NCBI GenBank assembly: GCA_003537495.1 | Contig: DPSB01000137.1 | Location: 1 to 6,789 of the forward strand | DNA: 6,789 nt | Source: Cytophagales bacterium | Lineage (GTDB): Bacteria; Bacteroidota; Bacteroidia; Cytophagales; Cyclobacteriaceae | Direction of reading: 5' to 3' | Part shown: positions 1 to 6,325 of the stretch, piece by piece | Layout: each line of letters starts with the position of its first letter | Position numbering within the stretch: position 1 is the first letter of the stretch | Program-made: the position numbers and the translations under genes | The notes under the pieces: model-generated | Database searches by the model: none | Told to the model about the DNA's origin: nothing | The model's input: only the letters and a program-made list of their open reading frames with translations

Positions 1-95
1 TCCACCAACACAACTTCATTTGCAATTTCCTTGTAAGCCAATACATCAGCACAAGTGGCGCCTACATTGCCAGCACCTACCACGGTTATTTTCAT
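1..95 (-). CDS. mdh: malate dehydrogenase, N-terminal fragment (cut by window edge)
   Basis: Only the first 31 codons are inside the window, read from an ATG at 95-93. The peptide begins MKITVVGAGNVGATCADVLA and continues with KEIANEVVLV. This is a Rossmann-fold dinucleotide-binding start: strand beta-1, then the glycine loop G-A-G-N-V-G at residues 7-12, then a helix and the second strand. The wording is typical of the bacterial LDH-like malate dehydrogenases, which interconvert malate and oxaloacetate with NAD in the citric acid cycle. Lactate dehydrogenase shares this fold and cannot be strictly excluded, because the substrate-determining loop lies outside the window. The gene lies 70 bp downstream of tilS on the same strand. 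I could not find a convincing promoter box in that gap, so read-through from tilS is possible. Confidence 0.8.
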   Translation of the reverse strand, partial: MKITVVGAGNVGATCADVLAYKEIANEVVLV

Positions 96-119
96 AATGA
101 TTATTAGTTAGTACGTTAA

Positions 120-150
120 AATCGGGCCGCAATTTATAACCGAATCGGGC
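120..150. repeat. short direct repeat between tilS and mdh
   Basis: AATCGGGC occurs at 120-127 and again at 143-150, with starts 23 bp apart. The second copy is part of a small imperfect palindrome, CCGAATCGG at 140-148. It lies in the 70-bp gap between the end of tilS and the start of mdh. It could be an operator or chance; nothing else in the gap supports a function. Confidence 0.25.
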
Positions 151-165
151 AAAAGAAAAGTTAAA

Positions 166-1479
166 CTAAGATTGTATTAAGCGAAATTGTACTGCCTGCC
201 GGGTGTTTTTTGTGAGTTTGAACCGGTTGTCTATCCTGTACCCCACTACCCAAACAATTTCTCCGTTATCCTCTAAAACGGTTACCCGGTTTTTAAGATT
301 TACAGGCACTTTTTCATCAATCAGAAAATCACTCACTTTCTTAGCATGCTCCATCCCCAATGGAAAAAAAGAATCACCCGCCTGCCATACCCGCCAGATA
401 AGTGTGGGTGAAAGTTTCTCAATATCCAATATGGCAACTGCGGCATCATTCACAATTTGTGGCAAAACCGGAACCTTAACTTCCACTTTGTTTAACCCTA
501 ATTGGTATATACCCGATGCAAGCGGAACAGAAACAATGGGTAGCTTTTCTGCGAATGGTGTAATCAAAAGCTCTTCGCGATCTACGGCCAGGCAATGGGT
601 GCTACTATAAAAAACTTTGCCTGCTTGTCCGGTGGCAGCCGCATAAATACCTTCTGCTTGTTGTTGATTAAATCCATAAGTACGCAATGTGCGCCACAGG
701 CAGGCACTAGCGGTTGACTGTAGTAATCCTGCTTTACTTATTTTTACAAGATCTCCATTAACTACCACATACATCTTGCGCCATTGCTGCACCTCTGTAT
801 TCAGAATTTCCAGATCGGGTTGCAATCGTGCCACCATTCCGGCAAAACTTTGCTCAAGCGAAGAATTGATTTTTTTTAGTTCGGGTATAACCCGATGGCG
901 GATGAGGTTGCGCTGGTATGCGTCAGTTTGATTACTGCTGTCTTCACGCCAGGTAATCTGATTTGCTGCTGCATAGGTTTCAATTTCAGCACGAGTTGCA
1001 AACAATAACGGCCTGATTCGGTTGCCCGAAAGTGGAGCAATACCCGTAAGACTTTCAACACCTAACCCACGGGTTAAATTAAGCAAAGCTGTTTCAAGTG
1101 AATCGTTGAGGTGATGCGCGGTGGCCACATATTTAAACTGATGCAGCTCGATTATTTTATTAAACCATTGGTAGCGCAACTCACGCGCAGCCATTTGTAT
1201 GGAAAGTCCGTGTTCCATGGCATAATTGTTGGTATCAAAACTGGTCGCGAAAAACGGAACGTTGTGGTTTGCACACCAATCTTTTACAAACTGTTCATCA
1301 CCATCCGATTCAACTCCTCGCAACTTAAAATTTACATGAGCTACACCAATATCGAACTTAAGAGAATGACACAATTGCAGCAGCACCATAGAATCCAAGC
1401 CACCGCTCACCGCCAGCAGTATACGGGCATGAATATCTACGCCCAGTTGTTTAACATATTTCAGCAATTGATCGCTCAC
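166..1479 (-). CDS. tilS: tRNA(Ile)-lysidine synthetase TilS
   Basis: Cytoplasmic enzyme that uses ATP to attach lysine to C34 of the CAU-anticodon tRNA-Ile, so that it reads AUA and is charged with isoleucine. The 437 residues match the usual family length. The N-terminal PP-loop ATPase domain shows SGGLDS at 25-30, HVNFKLRGVESDGDE at 48-62, AHHLNDSLET at 121-130 (the family's HHxxDxxET element), RPLL at 156-159 and DSSN at 180-183. A helical middle domain follows. The C-terminal TilS domain includes GDSFFPLGM (368-376), KKVSDFLIDEKVP (380-392) and a WVVGYRIDNRFK end. The start is GTG at 1479-1477: an in-frame TAG lies at 1503-1501, and the first in-frame ATG is residue 31, inside the P-loop, so it cannot be the start. 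It is divergent from the OstA-like gene, with mdh downstream on the same strand. Confidence 0.95.
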   Translation of the reverse strand: MSDQLLKYVKQLGVDIHARILLAVSGGLDSMVLLQLCHSLKFDIGVAHVNFKLRGVESDGDEQFVKDWCANHNVPFFATSFDTNNYAMEHGLSIQMAARELRYQWFNKIIELHQFKYVATAHHLNDSLETALLNLTRGLGVESLTGIAPLSGNRIRPLLFATRAEIETYAAANQITWREDSSNQTDAYQRNLIRHRVIPELKKINSSLEQSFAGMVARLQPDLEILNTEVQQWRKMYVVVNGDLVKISKAGLLQSTASACLWRTLRTYGFNQQQAEGIYAAATGQAGKVFYSSTHCLAVDREELLITPFAEKLPIVSVPLASGIYQLGLNKVEVKVPVLPQIVNDAAVAILDIEKLSPTLIWRVWQAGDSFFPLGMEHAKKVSDFLIDEKVPVNLKNRVTVLEDNGEIVWVVGYRIDNRFKLTKNTRQAVQFRLIQS

Positions 1480-1484
1480 AAGCC

Positions 1485-1492
1485 CAAAGATA
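1485..1492 (-). promoter_or_regulatory. putative -7 box for tilS
   Basis: Read on the minus strand the bases are TATCTTTG, a full match to the Bacteroidota -7 consensus TAnnTTTG. Its last base is only 5 bp before the GTG start of tilS, so transcription would begin at or next to the start codon. No TTG-type -33 element is visible at the expected distance. Confidence 0.45.
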
Positions 1493-1501
1493 ACTTTTAT
1501 C

Positions 1502-1509
1502 TATTTTTG
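1502..1509 (+). promoter_or_regulatory. putative -7 box for the OstA-like gene
   Basis: TATTTTTG matches TAnnTTTG fully and ends 5 bp before the ATG at 1515. A start point about five bases after the box would give a leaderless message, or one with a few bases before the second ATG at 1518. No -33 TTG is seen at the usual spacing; that position would fall at the tilS start codon. Confidence 0.45.
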
Positions 1510-1514
1510 CCCCG

Positions 1515-3065
1515 ATGATGCGTTACGTACTACTTCTGGTTCTGGTATTTGCTGCGGAATGCACACTTGCTCAACGGCAGGTAAAATTAAAAAAGGCCGA
1601 CAATCTGTTTGGCGCTATGAAAGATGGAGAACGGTTTGATCGGGTAATCGGCAACGTAGTGTTTATTCAGCAAAACACAACCATCTATTGCGACTCAGCA
1701 CATTTTTATAAGAAAAGAAATTTTGTAGAGGCTTTTGGAAAAATCCACATTGTAGAAGGCGACTCGGTAGATGTGGTAGCCCGCAGCCTGAGCTACGATG
1801 GCAATAAGCGCATTGCCTACCTGCGCAAAAATGTAGTATTCACTAAAAAAGGAATTGCTACCCTCTATACCGATTTTCTGGATTACGATCGGCCTCGCAA
1901 TCAGGCGCGCTACTTTAATGGTGGCAAATTGGTGGACTCAACAAATGTGCTAACCAGCAAAAAAGGGTACTATGATATTCGTAGCAACCTGGCTTCTTTT
2001 AAAACAGAGGTAAATGGTAAAAATCCAGACTACACGCTTGAGTCTGATACACTGCAATACAACTCCACAACCAAGATCATTTACTTTCGCGATCACACCA
2101 CTGTAACCGATAAAGATGGTAGCACTGCTGTTTACAAAAGTGGTTTTTACAACACCAACCTGAAAGCCTCGGCTCTTAGTCTGGGTCAGATGGAAACAGC
2201 CGAGTACAAAATAAAAGGCGATGAATACCAGATTGACGATGTGCGCAAACTCTATCGGGCAAAGGGCCGTGTAATCATGACTTCCAAAGAAGAAAACATG
2301 TTGATTTTTGGTGACGATAGTTTTTACGATAAACAAAATGGAATTTCCAAAGTATATGGTAATGCCTTTGTAGCCAAGATTGGCGATGACCTCGATACGC
2401 TTTTTATCACAGCCGATACATTAGTATCTATTGAAAGTAAAGACCCCAGGAAAAAACGCTTACTGGCTTACAAGAATGTAAAAATCTTCAAAACCGATAT
2501 GCAAGGCGTGGCCGATTCGCTGGCTTACATCGCTATTGATTCGGTGTTGCACATGTACACCCAACCCATTTTATGGAATAATGAAAACCAGATGACAGCC
2601 GATTCGATTTACATGGTTATGAAAAATAAAAAGATAGATCGGCTGTACATGATTGCCAACTCGTTTGTGGCCTCGCAAGATTCACTTAAGAATTTTAATC
2701 AGATAAAAGGACGCAAGATGGTGGCTCACTTCAGCGGCAGCTTAATCAATTTTGTATCGGTTGATGGAAACGGTGAAAGCATTTACCACGCCTTGCAGGA
2801 AAAGGAAATAGAAACAGATAAAGGTAAGTTTCTGATTACCTACACTACCGGTATGAACAAGATGATTTGTAGCAACATGCGAATTAATTTCCGGGAAGGA
2901 AAGGTTAATAACGTAAGCGCGTACGTGCAGCCCGATGCCACGTTTACTCCACCGCATGAGATAAAAGAAGCCGACCGGCTATTGAAGGGTTTTGACTGGA
3001 AGGGCAAGCTCCGGCCCCTACGGGCTGATGTGGTAAAACGCTCACCAAACGAAGCCACCAAGTAA
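1515..3065 (+). CDS. OstA/LptA-like exported protein (Bacteroidota type)
   Basis: The 516-residue product has a signal peptide (hydrophobic core about residues 4-14, likely cut after T-L-A at 17-19) and no clear lipobox. The mature part is rich in short beta strands with a recurring unit of the type [AT]D-S/T-h-x-Y: CDSAHFY 59, ARSLSYD 89, TDFLDYD 119, SKKGYYD 148, SDTLQYN 177, YKSGFYN 207, GDDSFYD 266, ADTLVSI 300, ADSLAYI 333, ADSIYMV 362. This is the layout of the LptA/OstA beta-jellyroll, which in Proteobacteria carries lipopolysaccharide across the periplasm. The C-terminus ends in a short conserved-looking tail (GFDWKGKLRP, 492-501), not an LptD barrel. I infer a periplasmic role in LPS or other glycolipid transport, but substrate and partners are not shown here. 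ATG 1518 is an equally possible start (one residue shorter). Confidence 0.85.
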   Translation: MMRYVLLLVLVFAAECTLAQRQVKLKKADNLFGAMKDGERFDRVIGNVVFIQQNTTIYCDSAHFYKKRNFVEAFGKIHIVEGDSVDVVARSLSYDGNKRIAYLRKNVVFTKKGIATLYTDFLDYDRPRNQARYFNGGKLVDSTNVLTSKKGYYDIRSNLASFKTEVNGKNPDYTLESDTLQYNSTTKIIYFRDHTTVTDKDGSTAVYKSGFYNTNLKASALSLGQMETAEYKIKGDEYQIDDVRKLYRAKGRVIMTSKEENMLIFGDDSFYDKQNGISKVYGNAFVAKIGDDLDTLFITADTLVSIESKDPRKKRLLAYKNVKIFKTDMQGVADSLAYIAIDSVLHMYTQPILWNNENQMTADSIYMVMKNKKIDRLYMIANSFVASQDSLKNFNQIKGRKMVAHFSGSLINFVSVDGNGESIYHALQEKEIETDKGKFLITYTTGMNKMICSNMRINFREGKVNNVSAYVQPDATFTPPHEIKEADRLLKGFDWKGKLRPLRADVVKRSPNEATK

Positions 3066-3126
3066 ATAATTGCCTAAACCAATAATTTTTTTCCGCAAAC
3101 GATAGGGAAAAGCACCATTTTATAAT

Positions 3127-3134
3127 TACTTTTC
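3127..3134 (+). promoter_or_regulatory. weak candidate -7 box for the T9SS-cargo gene
   Basis: TACTTTTC matches 7 of 8 positions of TAnnTTTG and lies 22 bp before the preferred ATG at 3157, in the 91-bp gap after the OstA-like gene. There is no TTG at the -33 distance. Read-through from the upstream gene is an alternative. Confidence 0.25.
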
Positions 3135-3156
3135 ACTTGAATTAGTGTGTCGTATT

Positions 3157-3861
3157 ATGAAAGTCTGGTGCCTCATCTTTTGCTTTGCGATGGTCAGCCT
3201 GGCGGCAACGGCCCAGCAATTTGAGTTGCCCGATATTCAGGACGCCTACCAGACTACCGTTGGTGAAACGCTCCGGATCCCAATTAAAATCACCAACCAA
3301 TCCGATAAGCCCCTTTTTTACATTATCCGCAGGGCACAATCCGATCTTGGCGAAAGCCAAAAAGGTTATTTCTGCCTCGATAAAAACTGCCTCGAAACCG
3401 GAATTTCAGAATTCTCGAAACGTGTTGAACCGGGCGAAACCATTCAGCAACTGGCTTTTGTTTTGGAAAGTGGTCTGATCGCTAGTCAACACTCCATTAA
3501 GTTTCAGGTTTTCCCGAAAGGAAACCAGGCCGATATGCGGGAATACACCGTGCATATTAACGTGCATGAGCGCACCGAGAAGCCAGTTCTTTTTCACTCC
3601 AAAGACATTACCATTCAGGATGTTTACCCCAATCCGGTACAGGATTATGCCTATATCGATTACCGGATTCATAATGAGAATGCTAAAGCCAAACTCACCA
3701 TTCACAATATTTTGGGCAAACCAATGGATGAGTTTGAATTACCAACCTCCGAAACCCGCGTAAAACTGCAAACCGAAGAGTACACGGCCGGCATCTATTT
3801 TTACACCCTTTACCTCGATAATAACGGGGTGCTTACACGAAAACTCATTATCCGAAAATAA
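3157..3861 (+). CDS. exported protein with T9SS type A C-terminal sorting domain
   Basis: A 234-residue product. Residues 1-20 are a signal peptide (hydrophobic core, then A-T-A-Q), so I prefer ATG 3157 over the in-frame GTG at 3145. Residues 21-145 are beta-rich and resemble one Ig-like sandwich (IPIKITNQSDKPLFY at 41-55); two cysteines, C73 and C78, could form a disulfide. I do not recognise this domain. Residues 150-234 are a typical T9SS sorting domain: VYPNP at 156-160, the LTIHNILGK strand at 180-188, AGIYFYTLYL at 211-220 and the basic end KLIIRK. In known T9SS cargo this domain directs passage across the outer membrane and is usually removed, with the protein released or attached to A-LPS. 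The function of the mature part is unknown; no catalytic motif is visible. It sits between the OstA-like gene and bamD. Confidence 0.85.
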   Translation: MKVWCLIFCFAMVSLAATAQQFELPDIQDAYQTTVGETLRIPIKITNQSDKPLFYIIRRAQSDLGESQKGYFCLDKNCLETGISEFSKRVEPGETIQQLAFVLESGLIASQHSIKFQVFPKGNQADMREYTVHINVHERTEKPVLFHSKDITIQDVYPNPVQDYAYIDYRIHNENAKAKLTIHNILGKPMDEFELPTSETRVKLQTEEYTAGIYFYTLYLDNNGVLTRKLIIRK

Positions 3862-3898
3862 CCTTCTGTTTTTGGCGTTTTAGGCCCAAAAGGCTGAA

Positions 3899-3928
3899 TT
3901 GCTATTTTAGCTACCTGTAGTATATTTG
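3899..3928 (+). promoter_or_regulatory. putative promoter of the bamD-rpoZ-coaBC run
   Basis: TTG at 3899-3901, 19 bp of spacer, then TATATTTG at 3921-3928. Both elements fit the Bacteroidota housekeeping sigma pattern (TTG about -33, TAnnTTTG about -7). Predicted transcription start is near 3933, giving a leader of about 50 nt before the bamD ATG. This is the best promoter match I found in the window. Confidence 0.6.
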
Positions 3929-3929
3929 C

Positions 3930-3952
3930 AGGCTTAAATAGGCTTCAAAGCC
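3930..3952 (+). repeat. GGCTT direct and inverted repeats in the bamD leader
   Basis: AGGCTT occurs at 3930-3935 and again at 3940-3945, exactly one helical turn apart. AAGCC at 3948-3952 is complementary to GGCTT in either copy, so the start of the predicted leader could form one of two small hairpins. Stems are only 4-5 bp, so this may have no function. Confidence 0.25.
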
Positions 3953-3985
3953 CAGAATTCTACGATTTTGAAATCCTCTCAACCA

Positions 3986-4795
3986 ATGTTTAAGAAAAGT
4001 CTACTGGCAATAACTCTGCTTGCGCTGATTGCTGTTGGTTGCAGCAAGTTCAGACGCATTGAAAAAAGTGAAGACTGGCGTGTGAAGTACGAGGCCGGCC
4101 TGAATTATTTCGCCAAGAAGGATTATTACCGCGCCTCTATTCTGTTCGAATCTATTCTGCCCATTGTGCGCGGTTTGCCGGAAGGAGAAAAAGTTGAATT
4201 TAACCTGGCGTACTGCCAGTATCATGAGAAGTTGTATTTGTTAGCTTCCGATCAGTTTAAAACATTCTATGAAACTTATGGTCGCAGTAGCTTAGCCGAA
4301 GAAGCAACTTTCATGTATGCTTATTGTTTGTATGCGTCATCGCCCGATTCCAGTAAAGATCAGCAAAGCAGCATTGAAGCCATGAATGCGATGCAGAACT
4401 TTTTGAATCGTTATCCCGGCAGTCAGTTTCTGAACCGTGCGGTTGAAGTAATTACCGTAAGTCAACAAAAACTGGAGAAGAAAGGATTTGATAACGCCAA
4501 ACATTACCTGAAGCTGAAGATGTACCAAGCGGCAGTAATTTCATTAGATAACTTTAAAAAGAATTATCCGGACTCTAAGTTTTTAGAAGAAGGTGCTTAC
4601 TTAAAAGTACAAGCTGAGTTCGAATTGGCTTCTATAAGCATTGCCACAAAACAATTGGAACGTTTCAACACAACCTTAGATTACTACAAAGAACTGGTAG
4701 ATAATTTTCCGAACAGCAACTTTTTGAAAGATGCCGAACGCTACTATACCGAAAGTTTAGAACGAGTAAATAAATTAAAAAGCAATAAATCTTAA
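3986..4795 (+). CDS. bamD: outer membrane protein assembly factor BamD (TPR lipoprotein)
   Basis: A 269-residue lipoprotein. The signal peptide MFKKSLLAITLLALIAVG is followed by C19, the likely lipidated cysteine. The lipobox A-V-G-C has alanine where leucine is usual at -3. The rest is helical with about five TPR-like units: YEAGLNYFAKKDYYRASILF, a second starting FNLAYCQYHEKLYLLASDQF, AMNAMQNFLNRYPGSQF, one around MYQAAVISLDNFKKNYPDSK, and TLDYYKELVDNFPNSNF. The repeated NRYPGS / KNYPDS / DNFPNS turns are typical of BamD/YfiO. BamD is the essential lipoprotein that works with BamA on the periplasmic face of the outer membrane to insert beta-barrel proteins. The start is ATG 3986; the in-frame TTG at 3968 would put extra residues before the signal peptide. 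It is first in a tight run with rpoZ, 4 bp downstream. Confidence 0.9.
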   Translation: MFKKSLLAITLLALIAVGCSKFRRIEKSEDWRVKYEAGLNYFAKKDYYRASILFESILPIVRGLPEGEKVEFNLAYCQYHEKLYLLASDQFKTFYETYGRSSLAEEATFMYAYCLYASSPDSSKDQQSSIEAMNAMQNFLNRYPGSQFLNRAVEVITVSQQKLEKKGFDNAKHYLKLKMYQAAVISLDNFKKNYPDSKFLEEGAYLKVQAEFELASISIATKQLERFNTTLDYYKELVDNFPNSNFLKDAERYYTESLERVNKLKSNKS

Positions 4796-4799
4796 TATC

Positions 4800-5129
4800 A
4801 TGGCTATTCAACCATCTATTGTTACGCGCGACATGGATAAAATCGCAGCACCAACCGGAAACCTATACGAATCGGTGGTAGTGATTTCAAAGCGTGCCCG
4901 CCAGATTGCCGTTAATCTGAAAGAAGAACTTAACAACAAACTTGCTGAGTTTGCTACTACGGTAGATAACCTGGAAGAAGTATTTGAAAACCGTGAGCAA
5001 ATTGAAATCTCACGTTACTACGAGCGCATGCCTAAGCCAACCAGCTCTGCAATTGAAGAGTTTCTGGAAGGAAAACTGAACTACCGTTTACGCAGTGCCG
5101 AAACTGAAGCTGAGGTAAAAGCTGAGTAA
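4800..5129 (+). CDS. rpoZ: DNA-directed RNA polymerase subunit omega
   Basis: A 109-residue cytoplasmic protein of the omega/Rpb6 family, which binds the beta-prime subunit and helps RNA polymerase assembly. The diagnostic part is NLYESVVVISKRARQIA at 21-37, the family's helix and RAR-Q element. It is followed by a helical stretch (LKEELNNKLAEFATTVDNLEE), a P-T-S-S-A-I-E-E-F-L-E-G-K segment at 80-92 and an acidic tail. Bacteroidota omega proteins are longer and more divergent than the E. coli form (91 residues), which fits. The gene lies 4 bp after bamD, and its TAA stop shares one base with the coaBC ATG (TAATG at 5127-5131), which suggests translational coupling. Confidence 0.88.
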   Translation: MAIQPSIVTRDMDKIAAPTGNLYESVVVISKRARQIAVNLKEELNNKLAEFATTVDNLEEVFENREQIEISRYYERMPKPTSSAIEEFLEGKLNYRLRSAETEAEVKAE

Positions 5130-6325
5130 TGCCGCTTGCCGGAAAGAAAATTCTGCTGGGTGTATGCGGCAGCATTGCCGCATACAAATCAGCCCTGCTC
5201 GTCCGGCTATTAGTTAAAAACGGGGCTGATGTAAAAGTAATCATGACTGCTTCGGCCCATGATTTTATTACACCGCTTACCCTCTCCACCCTCTCTAAAA
5301 ATCCGGTACTTACACATTTCAGTAAGGATGAAACCGGCCAATGGAATAATCATGTTGAACTTGGCTTATGGGCCGATGTATTTGTATTGGCTCCGGCCAG
5401 CGCCAATACATTAGCTAAAATGGTTAACGGACTTTGTGATAATCTTTTCTTAGCTACTTATCTATCTGCGCGATGCCCGGTTATGTTTGCTCCGGCTATG
5501 GATCTGGATATGTGGCAACACGCCTCCACTCAAGCTAATCTTAAAAAGCTAATGGCGTTTGGTAATATATTGATTGAACCTACGCATGGCGAATTAGCCA
5601 GCGGACTTGTTGGAACAGGCCGCATGGCCGAGCCCGAACAAATTCTACAGTCAATCGAAAAACTTTTTAAACCCGGAAGGCTTACCGGTAAAAAAGCATT
5701 GGTTACTGCTGGCCCAACGTACGAAGCATTAGATCCGGTTCGGTTTATTGGCAATCATAGTACCGGTAAAATGGGCTTTGCCATTGCTGAAGAATTATCA
5801 CGCGAAGGCGCTGAAGTTATTTTGGTTTCAGGCCCAACACATTTGCCTACACCTTCCGGAGTTAACGTAGTTAGGGTTAACTCAGCCGAAGAAATGTTTC
5901 TGGCAAGTAAAGCACATTTTGCTTCCGCGGATATAACGGTGTTCTCGGCCGCAGTGGCTGATTATAAACCAGCAAGCAAAGCCGATCAGAAAATTAAAAA
6001 AGGAAGTGACCCGATGGTAATTGAATTAGTGAAGACCTACGACATTGCCGCAGAGCTTGGCAAACTAAAAAAGCCCGGACAAGTTACCGTTGGCTTTGCA
6101 CTTGAAACGGAAAATGAACGCACAAATGCGCAATCCAAACTAAAAGCCAAAAACTTCGATCTGATTGTACTTAACTCGTTGAATGATGCCGGTGCTGGTT
6201 TTGGCCACGACACCAACAAAATCTCGATCTTAAGCACCAGCACCTCGAAAGAATTTAATCTTAAATCTAAAAAAGAAGTTGCAGGCGATATCGTTACAGC
6301 TATAATCGAACATGCTTATGCGTAG
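5129..6325 (+). CDS. coaBC: bifunctional phosphopantothenoylcysteine decarboxylase / phosphopantothenate-cysteine ligase
   Basis: Makes 4'-phosphopantetheine for coenzyme A in two steps: the CoaB half joins cysteine to phosphopantothenate and the FMN-dependent CoaC half decarboxylates the product. The 398 residues match the full fusion. CoaC half (about 1-180): GSIAAYK 14-20, HVELGLWAD 75-83 with catalytic-type H75, PASANT 89-94, PAMDLDMW 122-129, then ELASGLVGTGRM 155-166. CoaB half (about 186-398): TAGPTYEALDPVRFIGNHS 193-211, STGKMG 211-216, SAAVADYKP 273-281, KIKK 288-291, GFALETEN 322-329, DLIVLN 344-349. Residue 125 is Asp and 158 is Ser, where E. coli Dfp has Asn125 and Cys158 (see findings). 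The ATG overlaps the rpoZ stop by one base, and the 3' end overlaps the next gene. Confidence 0.95.
   Translation: MPLAGKKILLGVCGSIAAYKSALLVRLLVKNGADVKVIMTASAHDFITPLTLSTLSKNPVLTHFSKDETGQWNNHVELGLWADVFVLAPASANTLAKMVNGLCDNLFLATYLSARCPVMFAPAMDLDMWQHASTQANLKKLMAFGNILIEPTHGELASGLVGTGRMAEPEQILQSIEKLFKPGRLTGKKALVTAGPTYEALDPVRFIGNHSTGKMGFAIAEELSREGAEVILVSGPTHLPTPSGVNVVRVNSAEEMFLASKAHFASADITVFSAAVADYKPASKADQKIKKGSDPMVIELVKTYDIAAELGKLKKPGQVTVGFALETENERTNAQSKLKAKNFDLIVLNSLNDAGAGFGHDTNKISILSTSTSKEFNLKSKKEVAGDIVTAIIEHAYA

Noticed and set aside
203..1518. Several plus-strand open frames opposite tilS (203-610, 689-931, 1111-1518)
   Set aside because: They lie wholly or almost wholly inside the well-supported tilS gene, have no recognisable motifs and low-complexity odd composition; they are antisense shadows.
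1950..3061. Minus-strand open frames opposite the OstA-like gene (1950-2336, 2742-2957, 2840-3061)
   Set aside because: Antisense shadows of a gene with a signal peptide and a regular protein repeat; no domain evidence and they overlap each other.
1515..3065. Full-length LptD (outer-membrane LPS insertion barrel)
   Set aside because: At 516 residues with jellyroll repeats to the end and no barrel region, it fits only the OstA/LptA-like part.
3145..3156. GTG start adding four residues to the T9SS-cargo protein
   Set aside because: ATG 3157 begins a clean signal peptide; the extra residues M-C-R-I before it add nothing and the upstream start is a rarer codon.
3870..3891. Possible terminator hairpin after the T9SS-cargo gene (TTTTGG pairing with CCAAAA)
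   Set aside because: The stem is mostly A-T, the loop is 10 nt and there is no T-run after it, so it is too weak to call.
3968..3985. TTG start adding six residues to BamD
   Set aside because: ATG 3986 gives a standard lipoprotein signal peptide (MFKK then a hydrophobic core then Cys); a TTG start is unlikely.
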